Made by a program: the position numbers and the translations under genes. This document shows positions 16,263-25,756 of a stretch of DNA of 64,000 nucleotides, in pieces. The stretch covers positions 114,886 to 178,885 of the forward strand of contig CAZXGG010000001.1 of the NCBI GenBank assembly GCA_964640125.1. The letters are read 5' to 3'. The notes under the pieces were generated by a model. It did not search any database, was not told where the DNA came from, and saw nothing but the letters and a program-made list of their open reading frames with translations. The stretch comes from G020353115 sp964640125. Its GTDB lineage: Bacteria > Bacteroidota > Bacteroidia > Bacteroidales > VadinHA17. Within the stretch, counting starts at the first letter, position 1; every line of letters starts with the position of its first letter.

Positions 16263-18764
16263 ATGAGAAAGATTACGTTCGTCCTATTCATGATTGTATG
16301 TTTAAGCATGGGTACAATCCTTGGGCAGCATGCTGAAGTTACCAAAGCAAACTATGCACTCGCCGCCCGGTTTTCCCCGGGAAAAATTAAAAAGATGGTC
16401 TTTTCTACTTCTGTGGATGCTCACTGGTTGAAACTGTCCGACCGGTTCTGGTATTCTTTTGAAACACCAAAAGGAAAAACCTTTTATATCGTTGATCCAG
16501 TCCGTAAAACCAAAACGGAGATATTTGACAATGTGAAAATGGCTGCAGATCTTACCCGCTTTACCAAAGATCCATATGATGCACTGCACCTGCCGATCGA
16601 AAAAATCAAATTTATTAATGGTGAGAAAGCCATTCAGTTTGAAGTGGAAAGCACGCAGGAGGAGGAAAAAAAGGAGGAAACGGATACCACTAAGACCGAA
16701 CAGAAAAAAGGCAAAAGCCCCAAAAAGGAAAAACCCGAAAAGAAGAAGTTTTATTTTCAGTATGATCTTACCACCCGGGTTTTAATCCTTCTGGAAGATT
16801 ATGAAAAACCAAAGGATAATCTACGATGGGCTTCCATTTCACCCGATGGGGAAACAATCCTTTTTACCAAACAGTATAACCTTTACTGGATGGACAGGGA
16901 AAACTACCAGAAAGCCCTGGAAGATGAGGAGGATTCAACCATTATTGAACACCAGCTTACCAAGGACGGAGAAGAGTATTACAGTTATAGTTATGAGAGA
17001 GGGGAAACCAATGTGGATAAAGAAAAAAATAAGGACAAGCGAAAACCGGCGCACGTTGTCTGGTCTCCGGATTCGAAAAAAATAGCCCTTACCCGATCCG
17101 ATAGCAGGGAAGTAAAAGATCTTTGGGTCATCAATTCTATTGCAGAACCCCGCCCAACCCTGGAAACATACAAATACCATATGCCCGGGGAAGAAGAATC
17201 ACCCCAGGTCGAATTGCTGGTCATTGATATGGTTACAAAGGAGAAACTGCAGGTAGAGGCAGATGCTTTTAAAGATCAGACAATATCGATCCTGACTGCA
17301 CCACGACTGGCAAAAAACCGGGATGATGATTACCATCCCCGTGTTTGGCTTGCTACGACTGCAGATAAGGTTTATTTTACCAGGACAAGCAGGGATTTAA
17401 AGAGAATAGATGTCTGTGTTGCAAACAGTTTAACCGGAGAAGTTAAAGTGCTTGTTGAAGAACGGTTAAACACCTATGTTGAGACCCGACCATTGGGTCT
17501 GGTGAATAATGGGACGGAACTGATCCACTGGTCAGAACGGGATGGATGGGCCCATTTCTATCTCTTTGACGAACAGGGGAACATGAAAAACCAGATTACA
17601 AGCGGACCCTTTCATTGTGAAAGCATTGAGGCGATTGATGAAAAGAACAGGATCCTCTATTTCACAGCAAATGCCAGGGAAAGCAATGAAGATCCATATT
17701 ACCTCCACCTTTACCGGGTAAATTTTGATGGTACCAGCCTCAAGCTGTTAAACAAAGGGAATTTTAACCATACTGTAAGCATGAACGATGCGCACACCTA
17801 TTTCGTGAACACCTTCTCCCGGGTGAACATAATCCCCAAGTCGGAGTTGCGGGATAACCAGGGCAACGTTCTGATGGCGCTTGAAACAACAGACCTTTCC
17901 CTGCTGTTTGAAGCCGGTTACCAGTTTCCTGAACCCTATACGGTTAAAGCGGATGATGGTATGACCGACCTGTATGGCGTGATGTATAAACCGTTTGATT
18001 TCGATTCGACAAAAAAGTATCCCATCATTGCATATGTCTATCCCGGACCCCAGACGGAATCCGTGAACAAATCGTTTTCGCTAAGTATGGACCGTATCGA
18101 TCGGCTGGCTCAATTTGGTTTTATTGTAATAACCATTGGCAACCGTGGCGGACATCCAAGCCGGTCGAAATGGTACCATAATTATGGTTATGGGAACCTG
18201 CGCGACTATGGATTGGCCGATAAGAAAGCAGCCATTGAACAACTGGCTGACAGGTATTCGTTTATCAATATCGATAAAGTGGGCATATTTGGTCATTCCG
18301 GAGGAGGATTTATGTCAACTGCAGCCATGCTTGTATATCCCGATTTTTTCAAGGTTGCTGTTTCATCTTCAGGCAATCATGAAAACAACATCTATAACCG
18401 GTGGTGGAGTGAAAAACACCATGGTGTAAAGGAAGTCGTTGATAAAGATGGCAATATTACATTTGAATACGATATTGATAAAAACTCGGAGATTGCTGAA
18501 AACCTGAAAGGTCGACTGTTAATCTGTACCGGCGATATTGATAACAACGTCCATCCTGCAAATACTATTCGTTTGGCAAACGCACTGATTAAAGCCAATA
18601 AACGGTTTGATCTTTTCATATTCCCGGGTCAACGACATGGATACGGTGATATGAATGAGTATTTTTTCTGGCTTCGCGGTGATTATTTCTGCAAACACCT
18701 TATCGGCGATTATGCAGATCAGGTGGATATCATCGAGATTAACCGGGAGAAGGAAAAGGAGTGA
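16263..18764 (+). CDS. S9 family peptidase (dipeptidyl peptidase IV-like), exported
   Basis: Serine peptidase that probably releases dipeptides from oligopeptides in the periplasm. The signal peptide ends near residue 21 (GTILGQ). Residues about 30-580 form the beta-propeller, with WASISPDGE and VVWSPDSKKIAL repeats; the C-terminal part is the alpha/beta hydrolase domain. The triad is visible as Ser679 (GHSGGGF), Asp760 (IDNNVHP) and His792 (GQRHGY). Two very charged insertions interrupt the propeller: Glu/Lys-rich residues about 130-162 and a 'VDKEKNKDKRKP' stretch near 250. At 833 residues it is somewhat longer than DPP IV. It stands 137 bp behind the DUF4249 gene, so it may or may not share the receptor transcript. 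Confidence 0.93.
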   Translation: MRKITFVLFMIVCLSMGTILGQHAEVTKANYALAARFSPGKIKKMVFSTSVDAHWLKLSDRFWYSFETPKGKTFYIVDPVRKTKTEIFDNVKMAADLTRFTKDPYDALHLPIEKIKFINGEKAIQFEVESTQEEEKKEETDTTKTEQKKGKSPKKEKPEKKKFYFQYDLTTRVLILLEDYEKPKDNLRWASISPDGETILFTKQYNLYWMDRENYQKALEDEEDSTIIEHQLTKDGEEYYSYSYERGETNVDKEKNKDKRKPAHVVWSPDSKKIALTRSDSREVKDLWVINSIAEPRPTLETYKYHMPGEEESPQVELLVIDMVTKEKLQVEADAFKDQTISILTAPRLAKNRDDDYHPRVWLATTADKVYFTRTSRDLKRIDVCVANSLTGEVKVLVEERLNTYVETRPLGLVNNGTELIHWSERDGWAHFYLFDEQGNMKNQITSGPFHCESIEAIDEKNRILYFTANARESNEDPYYLHLYRVNFDGTSLKLLNKGNFNHTVSMNDAHTYFVNTFSRVNIIPKSELRDNQGNVLMALETTDLSLLFEAGYQFPEPYTVKADDGMTDLYGVMYKPFDFDSTKKYPIIAYVYPGPQTESVNKSFSLSMDRIDRLAQFGFIVITIGNRGGHPSRSKWYHNYGYGNLRDYGLADKKAAIEQLADRYSFINIDKVGIFGHSGGGFMSTAAMLVYPDFFKVAVSSSGNHENNIYNRWWSEKHHGVKEVVDKDGNITFEYDIDKNSEIAENLKGRLLICTGDIDNNVHPANTIRLANALIKANKRFDLFIFPGQRHGYGDMNEYFFWLRGDYFCKHLIGDYADQVDIIEINREKEKE

Positions 18765-18778
18765 TGGGGGATAAACAA

Positions 18779-18799
18779 GTAAAAAGTAAAAAGTAAAAA
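18779..18799. repeat. Three tandem copies of the heptamer GTAAAAA
   Basis: Three exact copies of a 7-bp unit sit in the 71-bp gap between two convergent genes. A repeat of the same period but different sequence occurs at 25762-25775, and two more at 59278-59307. No role is evident. Confidence 0.85.
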
Positions 18800-18835
18800 G
18801 TTAGAATTTCATAATTTTGTTTCCCGGATTGTGAT

Positions 18836-19384
18836 TTATTTTCCGGAGCTTTTCTGAGTCGTGAACAGTTTGGTTCCACGGATAAGTACAATTTCACCAA
18901 AATAGATCCGGTGATAGTCTTTCAGGGGATAATTCCTGTGGATGGATTGATCAAGGAATTGTTCCGGTTTGAAGTCGTCCCAGTAGATCTTTTTACACTC
19001 TACGATCAATAATGCTTCCAGGAATGTTGGAGCTTCAACCTTGCTGGAGGGGACAACCGTAAGTTCTGTTCCAGCCAGTTTGTCTCCGTCACGACCGGAT
19101 GTGGAACCGAGAAGATTCAGATCCTCTTTGTATTTCTTGTCGAATGCTGAGAGTGTAAAGGTTTCATAGCGGTTCATGAATTCAAACGTATAACGGGTTG
19201 GCCTGACAACGGCCACTGCAACCGGTTTATTCCACATGATGCCGAAATAGCCCCAGCCAACGGTCATCGTATTATAGTGATTAGCGGCATAGTCACCGCT
19301 GGTTAGCAGGAACCACTGCTGATCCCAGAGATGGTGGATTCGTGGCATGAACTCATAAACGGGTATTTCTTTACGGTCTTTCAT
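18836..19384 (-). CDS. Flavin reductase-like, FMN-binding split-barrel protein
   Basis: Cytoplasmic protein of 182 residues with the flavin reductase-like split-barrel fold, which binds FMN or FAD and in relatives reduces it with NAD(P)H. Visible marks: WFLLTSGDYAANHYNTMTVGWG, where relatives contact flavin phosphate and isoalloxazine, 'VAVVRPTRYTFEFMNR', 'FTLSAFD' and 'LLGSTSGRDGDKLAGTEL', all in the family order. It has no second domain and no partner monooxygenase nearby, so physiological function is open. The gene is convergent with the S9 peptidase and follows the WD40-caspase gene by 65 bp on the same strand. Confidence 0.88.
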   Translation of the reverse strand: MKDRKEIPVYEFMPRIHHLWDQQWFLLTSGDYAANHYNTMTVGWGYFGIMWNKPVAVAVVRPTRYTFEFMNRYETFTLSAFDKKYKEDLNLLGSTSGRDGDKLAGTELTVVPSSKVEAPTFLEALLIVECKKIYWDDFKPEQFLDQSIHRNYPLKDYHRIYFGEIVLIRGTKLFTTQKSSGK

Positions 19385-19449
19385 AATGGCATAGTACTAT
19401 TGAGTAGAATTATTTTGCTGGGTACCTTGTGAATGGAATATCCATTTTT

Positions 19450-22400
19450 TTATTTAATTACCACGGGGAAATCATGTCCCCGTGAGAACGTATAGGGGTA
19501 TTGAGCCTGTCCCTTGTATATCTTTGAAAGGGCAGGCACCTGATCATCGAGAAACGATTTCAGTTCATAGATGGTGACCTTCCCGTCTTTTGGGGCTCCG
19601 TCAGCGCTGCCGTTCAATGCTTGCAGGATAACGTAGGTAAAAAGACCATGGCCAAGACTTCCCACTTCGGTTGCAAACTGTTCGCTACCGGCAGCGGCAA
19701 GCACATGGACCCCGGAACTTCGGGACATCTGTGCCAGTGCTTTCTCCTCCATGGCTCCCCGTTGGGCCAGAAGCTCGGTCGATCCACCCGATTGACAGGC
19801 ATCGAGCACAACCAGTTGCTTTAATGCCTTGATGTTTTTGAATTTTTCCTGCATATCCCCGGCATAAATGGATCCCTTGATCAGTTTATCCATCTGATAC
19901 AAGCTTACACTTTCGGTCGGAATAAAAAAGAATTTATTTTCCACCATGCTTCCGTGTCCGGCATAATAGAAGAAAAAAACATCCTCGGGATTGATTTTCA
20001 CGGACAGGGTATCCAGCGCACTCAAAATATTTTCCCGGGTCGCTTCTTTATCATAAAGTTCGATTAGTTCGATTCGCTTGAACAGTTTTTGAGCACGCTC
20101 TCCAACAAGTTTTGCAAATGCCCGTGCATCTGCTTTTGCATAGTTTAGTTCAAGCTGGGGATTTTCATATTTATTGATCCCGATCGCGATGACGTAACAG
20201 ATGGCGGTACTTTCCAGTCCTTTGTAATGGAGGATGATCTCTTCGGGCCGGGATTCAATCCTTCCGTCGCTGAATGCCGATAGTGAAAGAATATTTTCTC
20301 CGGGGATGAGGCTAACCGTGTAGTTCTTCATGATCGACTGGCCTTCTCTCCCAGACCTTCCCAGGCCGCTGTTGTCAACGGGAAGGCTTTTCCCGTTATG
20401 CAACAGTTTTACCTCATTAATGCCCCCTCCCGTGTTGGTAATTTTTGCAAAGATTTTAACGTCGCTGTTTTCCATTTCAGTACCGGATTTTGGGGTGATG
20501 ATGGAAACAACGGGTGGGGGTGATTCTTCCAGTTTATTCAGGAGGTTGACGGGTTCTTCGATCAGCCCGCGGTTCCGGTATACTTCCTGCAGTAATCCGG
20601 GATGGTAAAACTCTTCAAAAAACTGATCGATGTTATACGTGGTGGTTCCCCTGACAAAGAAAATTGATTTTCTGGCTCCTTCCGAAGCATCGAAAAATCC
20701 CTCTTTTGTTTTGACCAACCAGTCCGATTCACCGAGAAAAATCTGGGTCAGTAATTCAGATCCTGTTTCCAGGTCCCAGGTTTTAATGGTTCCGTCATGA
20801 CTTCCGGTAATCAGGAATTTTCCATCCGGACTGATCTGCACTGAACTTACGGTGCCATTATGGCCGGTAAAGGTCCGGATAACCTTTCCGGTTTCCGCAT
20901 TCCATAATTTTGCCGTGTTATCATCACTTCCCGTAACAATGAATTTTCCGGTTTTATCAAAGTTCACGGCATGGATACGGGCGGAATGGCCCCTGAATTT
21001 TTGTACCTGTAACCCGGTGGCTATATCCCATAGCTTAACCATCCCGTCGAAACTTCCCGACAGCATGTACTTCCCGTCGGGACTCATCCGAATGGTTGTT
21101 ACGATCTGCGTATGCCCGATGAATTCCCGGATTTCTTCTCCGGTGTCGATTTCAAACAACCTCAGTTTTTTAGGATTTTCACGGGTTGGAAGGACAGCTG
21201 AAACGACATATAATCCGTTTCGGGTAAAGCGGACGGCATACGGTGTTAAACTGGGAATGGATTGGACCAGGTCACCCGCTTCAAGATCCCATACCCGTGT
21301 TCTTCCGTCCCAGCTGCCTGTAGCCAGGGATGTACCATCTGAACTGAAAGCAACAGTAAAAACCGGGATGTTGGATGTGCGATCGGGAAGTGTATATAAC
21401 AATTCTCCGGAAGAGACATTCCAGATGCGTGCCGTACCATCCACACTGCCGGTGGCCAGATACTTCCCGTCCGGGCTGAAATCAAGGGAGATGACCATGC
21501 CTTCGTGTCCCCGGTAAGTCTGAACCACCCTGCCGGTTGAAAAATCCATCAGTTTAGCATTGTTCCCGGTTTTCCCGACTGCGATGTATTGCCCATCCGG
21601 ACTCAACCGGACTTCATTGATAAAGGCAATCCAGTACATATAACCGTCACTCAGAACGGCTTCATCCACATCATTTAAAAATCCTCTTAGGGTAGTGAAA
21701 TTCTTCCCTGATGGGATTTCCCATATCGAGGCTGTCCTGTCTTCGCTTCCCGTAAGGAGAAAATTCCCGGCAGGAGATGGTTTCAGATCCGTAACATCCC
21801 TGAGGTGGCCCTCGATGGTCGTCACCGGCTTTCCGGTTCGTGCATTGAAGATGGTTACCACCTTATAATAGGATGAGACGATGTACTTTCCATCCGGGGA
21901 ATAATAAGCCCCACCCTCCCGGTTACTCCTGCCATCCATCGGCCTGATTTTTTTACCCGACTCAATATTCCAGGTATGGATGGAATCGTAATTTGAGATG
22001 AATTCGGTTTCATCCGGGCTAAAACTGGCAGAAATAATGCATGAGGTACAGGAGGAGCGGTCACCCTTGAATTTTTTCATTTCCTTTCCCGACTGGAAAT
22101 CAAAAAGGATTACGGTTCGATCATTGCTGCCAACCAGTAACCGGGTGCCGTCACGGCTGATCTCTAACGAACCGGCTGACGGATAGGTGAAGTTTTTCTG
22201 CATGGTGATATCCTGAGGCTCCGGGATGAATCGCCTGATCTCCTTGCCGGTGGAAAGATCCCAAAGGATGGCATGGTTCCGTTCTGTTCCTGTAATCAGG
22301 TTAGCTCCCGAGGTAAACGCAGCACAAAAAATATCATCATCGGGAAGTACGATTGTCCGGATCAGCCGGCTGGTTTCTGTCTCCCAAAGTTTAAGTGAAT

Positions 22401-22716
22401 AATCCTGGTCCACGGAAGCAATGAGTTTTCCATCCAGGCTAAAGGATAACTGCCTGGATTCCCCAACACTACCGAGGTATGAACGGATCTCCCGTCCGCT
22501 GGCAGCATGCCATAGCTTGATGGTCTTATCATTACTGCCTGTGGCAGCAAATTCCCCATCCGGACTGTATGCAACAGCGGTTACTGCTGCATAGTGCCCG
22601 GTCTGTATAACGGTTTCTATAGTCTGTTCCTGTGCAGTGAGTCTTGCAGACTGCAGGACAAAACATGCAGTGACACAAAGGAATGTAAGGGTAGATGAGG
22701 TTCTTTTCAAATCCAT
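19450..22716 (-). CDS. Exported WD40-repeat protein with C-terminal caspase (C14) domain
   Basis: 1088-residue fusion. Residues 1 to about 28 form a Sec signal peptide (ending LTAQ). I count 14 WD40 units between about residues 38 and 670, enough for two seven-bladed propellers; clear units read 'SPDGEFAATGSNDKTIKLW' and 'SPDGKFLITGSHDGTIKTW'. A linker with a beta-sandwich-like segment follows (about 690-830). The caspase-like domain starts near 845 (CYVIAIGINKY) and has the catalytic pair His921 (YYAGHG) and Cys974 (LDACQSG). WD40-caspase fusions are known in bacteria, where the propeller is thought to sense or bind partners and the caspase to cut them. The signal peptide places this one outside the cytoplasm. 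No toxin or defence gene is adjacent. Substrate and trigger are unknown. Confidence 0.93.
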   Translation of the reverse strand: MDLKRTSSTLTFLCVTACFVLQSARLTAQEQTIETVIQTGHYAAVTAVAYSPDGEFAATGSNDKTIKLWHAASGREIRSYLGSVGESRQLSFSLDGKLIASVDQDYSLKLWETETSRLIRTIVLPDDDIFCAAFTSGANLITGTERNHAILWDLSTGKEIRRFIPEPQDITMQKNFTYPSAGSLEISRDGTRLLVGSNDRTVILFDFQSGKEMKKFKGDRSSCTSCIISASFSPDETEFISNYDSIHTWNIESGKKIRPMDGRSNREGGAYYSPDGKYIVSSYYKVVTIFNARTGKPVTTIEGHLRDVTDLKPSPAGNFLLTGSEDRTASIWEIPSGKNFTTLRGFLNDVDEAVLSDGYMYWIAFINEVRLSPDGQYIAVGKTGNNAKLMDFSTGRVVQTYRGHEGMVISLDFSPDGKYLATGSVDGTARIWNVSSGELLYTLPDRTSNIPVFTVAFSSDGTSLATGSWDGRTRVWDLEAGDLVQSIPSLTPYAVRFTRNGLYVVSAVLPTRENPKKLRLFEIDTGEEIREFIGHTQIVTTIRMSPDGKYMLSGSFDGMVKLWDIATGLQVQKFRGHSARIHAVNFDKTGKFIVTGSDDNTAKLWNAETGKVIRTFTGHNGTVSSVQISPDGKFLITGSHDGTIKTWDLETGSELLTQIFLGESDWLVKTKEGFFDASEGARKSIFFVRGTTTYNIDQFFEEFYHPGLLQEVYRNRGLIEEPVNLLNKLEESPPPVVSIITPKSGTEMENSDVKIFAKITNTGGGINEVKLLHNGKSLPVDNSGLGRSGREGQSIMKNYTVSLIPGENILSLSAFSDGRIESRPEEIILHYKGLESTAICYVIAIGINKYENPQLELNYAKADARAFAKLVGERAQKLFKRIELIELYDKEATRENILSALDTLSVKINPEDVFFFYYAGHGSMVENKFFFIPTESVSLYQMDKLIKGSIYAGDMQEKFKNIKALKQLVVLDACQSGGSTELLAQRGAMEEKALAQMSRSSGVHVLAAAGSEQFATEVGSLGHGLFTYVILQALNGSADGAPKDGKVTIYELKSFLDDQVPALSKIYKGQAQYPYTFSRGHDFPVVIK

Positions 22717-22865
22717 GTTGCCGGATAGATGAGTTTTTTTGAAAAGTAAGAAAAATTTTTTAGGTTGTGAAACATGTTTTACTGAAAAGAAAAGGGTTGA
22801 CTGATCTTTGTATAAAAAGTAAATTTAACCGTTAAACAAATGTTAAACCAAATACCACAACCGAA

Positions 22866-24401
22866 ATGGATATAAAAGATCATTTTATCAGTGATATTCC
22901 ACGGAGGAAATTTCTGGATCTAACCTTCAAGGGGAGTCTTGCCCTTGCTGCCACTCCGGCAATCCTGTCCAATCTTTGGTCCTGTAAATCCCTCTCTTCC
23001 GGACCGGCTGAAGCGCTGGACCAGGGATTGCTGAACAGAGTCATTCAAAAAGCCCTGGAAAAAGGGGGTGATTTTGCTGAAGTGTATGTTGAGAACAGGA
23101 TTACCAGGAATATATCGATGGAAGAGTCGAAGTTTAAAAGCGGCACATTCGGGATCGTAAAGGGAGCCGGGGTGCGGGTCATTACCGGAGATAAAACCGG
23201 ATATGCCTATACCGACGAGTTGTCGGAAGAAAAACTGATGCGGGCAGCCGAAGTTGCGTCGTATGTGGCCCGGGGAAGTCAGCAGGTTGCCCCGGTTGAT
23301 ATTCAGGAAGCCCATCGCGAATCGTTCATTACAGTAAAGATCCCCCTTCAGGATCTGGCCGATGAGAAACGGTTGGATGTGATGAAACGGGCCAACCAGG
23401 CGGCGCTTGACTACGATCCGAAAATAAAAATGGCAATCATCGATTACTATGATGAGGTGCGGGGAAGAACCATTGCCAATAGCGAAGGACTCTACCTGAA
23501 CGATGAATTACCCCAGCTATTCTTTATCGTTCAGGCAATGGGTGTGGGTAACAATACACGCCACATGGCCAGGGAACGGCTGGGTCATCACTGCGGTTTC
23601 GAGATGTTTGAAAAAATTACTCCGGAAGAAGTGGCACGCCGGGCAGCCAGAGAAGCCGTTGTGATGCTCGAAGCAGAAGATGCCCCGGCAGGAATGATGG
23701 ATGTCGTGATGCAAAACGGCTGGGGTGGTGTGCTGGTTCATGAAGCCGTGGGTCATCCCCTCGAAGCCGATAATATTGCAAAAGAAGTGGGTGCATTTAC
23801 CGGCAAACTGGGCCAGAAAGTAGCCAGTGATCTGTTTACCATGGTGGATGACGGTTCCATACCCGATCAACGCGGTACCACAAACTTTGATGATGAAGGA
23901 ACTCAGATGAAACGGAATGTGTTGATTGAAAAGGGTGTGCTGAAGAAATACATGACCGATATCCTTTCCGGTAAACAGATTAACATGGAAAGAACCGGAA
24001 ACGGACGCCGTGAGTCATTCCGGCATATCCCTATCCCAAGAATGACCAACACATTCATCGAGCAGGGAGAAAATACTCCCGAAGATATTCTCTCTTCAAC
24101 CAAAGAGGGTCTTTATGTCCGGAGCCTGAGCGGTGGGAGCGTCAATCCGGTTACCGGAATGTTCAACTTTACCTGCCGGGAAGCCTATCTCATCGAGAAT
24201 GGAAAGAAAACCACACCGGTAAAAGGAGCTACACTGATCGGAAACTGCCTCGACGTAATCTCCGGGATCGACGCGGTAGGCAATGACCTGGCATTCGGTC
24301 CCGGAATATGTGGTAAGGGACAAATGGCCGAAGTATCCGTCGGACAACCAACCGTGCGGATCAGGGGAATTAATGTTGGTGGTAGCAGAACCAGATCGTA
24401 A
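22866..24401 (+). CDS. tldD: TldD-type metallopeptidase with Tat lipoprotein signal
   Basis: TldD/PmbA-family zinc metallopeptidase, in E. coli the catalytic half of the TldD-TldE heterodimer that degrades unfolded peptides. The HExxxH zinc motif is visible as His292-Glu293-His297 (LVHEAVGHPLEAD). Further family marks: 'DFAEVYVENR', 'GAGVRVI' and 'GSVNPVTGMFNFTCREAYLIENG'. The N-terminus is unlike E. coli TldD: Arg13-Arg14 in PRRKFLDL followed by a hydrophobic stretch and a lipobox ending at Cys40 (NLWSC), i.e. a twin-arginine lipoprotein signal. This predicts folding in the cytoplasm, Tat export and lipid anchoring. The pmbA partner starts 20 bp downstream and has no signal peptide. Confidence 0.93.
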   Translation: MDIKDHFISDIPRRKFLDLTFKGSLALAATPAILSNLWSCKSLSSGPAEALDQGLLNRVIQKALEKGGDFAEVYVENRITRNISMEESKFKSGTFGIVKGAGVRVITGDKTGYAYTDELSEEKLMRAAEVASYVARGSQQVAPVDIQEAHRESFITVKIPLQDLADEKRLDVMKRANQAALDYDPKIKMAIIDYYDEVRGRTIANSEGLYLNDELPQLFFIVQAMGVGNNTRHMARERLGHHCGFEMFEKITPEEVARRAAREAVVMLEAEDAPAGMMDVVMQNGWGGVLVHEAVGHPLEADNIAKEVGAFTGKLGQKVASDLFTMVDDGSIPDQRGTTNFDDEGTQMKRNVLIEKGVLKKYMTDILSGKQINMERTGNGRRESFRHIPIPRMTNTFIEQGENTPEDILSSTKEGLYVRSLSGGSVNPVTGMFNFTCREAYLIENGKKTTPVKGATLIGNCLDVISGIDAVGNDLAFGPGICGKGQMAEVSVGQPTVRIRGINVGGSRTRS

Positions 24402-24421
24402 ATCTCAAAAAAATTGACATC

Positions 24422-25756
24422 ATGGATTACAAAATAACAGCAGAAAAATTAGTCAGCCAATGCCTTCAAAAAGGCGCTGATGCTGCAGAAGTATACATTG
24501 AGTCAGGCAGGGAACTGAGCATTGAAGTACGGAACGGAGCGGTGGAAACCGTTCAGGAAGCAGCCTCACACGGGGTGGGTCTCAGGGTCTTCATTGAAGG
24601 GAAAATGGCATTTTCGCATTGCAACGATTTTTCGGATGAAGCCCTTGACCATGCAGTATCCAGTGCAGTGAGTTTTGCTGCCAATACCACACCGGATGAA
24701 AACAACGTGTTGCCGGAAGATCAGCCCGATACAGCCGTGGAAGAACTCTATGACCCTTCCATTGCTGCCGTTGATATGGATACGAAAATTGACATGGCAA
24801 AAGAGGTGGAAGCCCTTGCAATGAAAGATGAACGAATAACCAAAAGTTCCGGGGCCGGATTTGGTGAAGGAGATGGTGAAATCATTATCGGCAATTCCAA
24901 CGGCATGCTGAAAAGCTATAAATCTTCCTTTTGCAACTATGGAGTGGGCGTTGTTGCCGAAAAAGGAGAACAAAAATCTACCGGATATGAATACTGTGGA
25001 AGACGATTCTTCGAAGACCTGGAAGAACCGCGAAAAATTGCCGAAGTGGCCGCAAGAAAAGCATACGAAATGCTCGACCCGCAAATGGTTAAAACCCAGA
25101 AGGCATCGGTGATATTCCATCCGGATGTGGCACGTTCTATTCTGGGCGGAATACTTGGTGCACTCAACGGGGAGAGAGTCCTTCAGGGAGCCAGCTTCCT
25201 GGCAGATAAGATAGACCAGAAATTTACTACCGAGCTGATGACCCTCATCGATGATGGGACCATACCCCGGGGACCAGGCAGCAAACCATTCGATGGTGAA
25301 GGAGTGCCAACACAGAAACGAATACTGGTCGATAAGGGGGTGTTGAGAGGATTTTTATACAACACAGCCGTGGCAAAAAGAGCCGGGATGAAAAGCACCG
25401 GAAATGCTTCACGGGGTGATTTTCGCAGCCTTCCCGGGATCGGCTTCCATAACCTATATATGGTAGCCGGAACAAATACCCCGGAGGAGATTATCAAAGC
25501 AACAAAAAAAGGACTGTTGCTGAAGGGCGTTACAGGATATGGAATCAATCCGGTGAATGGTCATTTCAGCGGCGGAGCTTCCGGTTTCTGGATAGAAAAT
25601 GGCGAGATCGCTTTTCCGGTCAAAGGACTGACCATCGCCGGAAGCGCATTTGAGATGCTCAACGCGATCGATATGATTGGGAATGACCTCGACATGAACC
25701 GCAGCTTTACGGCCCCAACCTTCCGAATACTTGAAATGCAGATCGGAGGCACCTAA
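24422..25756 (+). CDS. pmbA: TldE/PmbA-family protein, partner of TldD
   Basis: 444-residue homologue of PmbA/TldE, the non-zinc partner of TldD in the heterodimeric peptidase. It shows the shared fold marks 'ADAAEVYIESGRELSIEVRNG', 'HGVGLRVF', 'GFGEGDGEIIIGNSNG' and 'GYGINPVNGHFSGGASGFWIENGE', and lacks HExxxH, as expected for TldE. The first residues (MDYKITAEKLV) are soluble and there is no in-frame upstream start that would add a signal peptide. Gap to tldD is 20 bp; the pair is surely one operon. The cellular location conflicts with the Tat signal on its partner unless it is carried along or TldD also works alone. Confidence 0.93.
   Translation: MDYKITAEKLVSQCLQKGADAAEVYIESGRELSIEVRNGAVETVQEAASHGVGLRVFIEGKMAFSHCNDFSDEALDHAVSSAVSFAANTTPDENNVLPEDQPDTAVEELYDPSIAAVDMDTKIDMAKEVEALAMKDERITKSSGAGFGEGDGEIIIGNSNGMLKSYKSSFCNYGVGVVAEKGEQKSTGYEYCGRRFFEDLEEPRKIAEVAARKAYEMLDPQMVKTQKASVIFHPDVARSILGGILGALNGERVLQGASFLADKIDQKFTTELMTLIDDGTIPRGPGSKPFDGEGVPTQKRILVDKGVLRGFLYNTAVAKRAGMKSTGNASRGDFRSLPGIGFHNLYMVAGTNTPEEIIKATKKGLLLKGVTGYGINPVNGHFSGGASGFWIENGEIAFPVKGLTIAGSAFEMLNAIDMIGNDLDMNRSFTAPTFRILEMQIGGT

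Noticed and set aside
20852..21517. 221-residue open frame on the plus strand inside the WD40-caspase gene
   Set aside because: It is antisense to the WD40 repeats; its Ser/Pro/Val-rich repetitive sequence is the shadow of the repeated WD40 codons and has no family resemblance.
20700..22600. CRISPR-like or DNA-level tandem repeat
   Set aside because: The periodicity of about 125-150 bp comes from WD40 protein repeats; DNA identity between units is low and there are no spacers.
24566..25120. 184-residue antisense open frame within pmbA
   Set aside because: Phe/His/Cys-rich shadow composition, no motif, and pmbA is well supported on the other strand.
19450..25756. WD40-caspase plus TldD-PmbA as a defence or toxin-maturation island
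   Set aside because: The caspase protein is exported, the genes are divergent, no nuclease, sensor, toxin precursor or phage gene is near, and TldD-PmbA is a common housekeeping pair in Bacteroidota.
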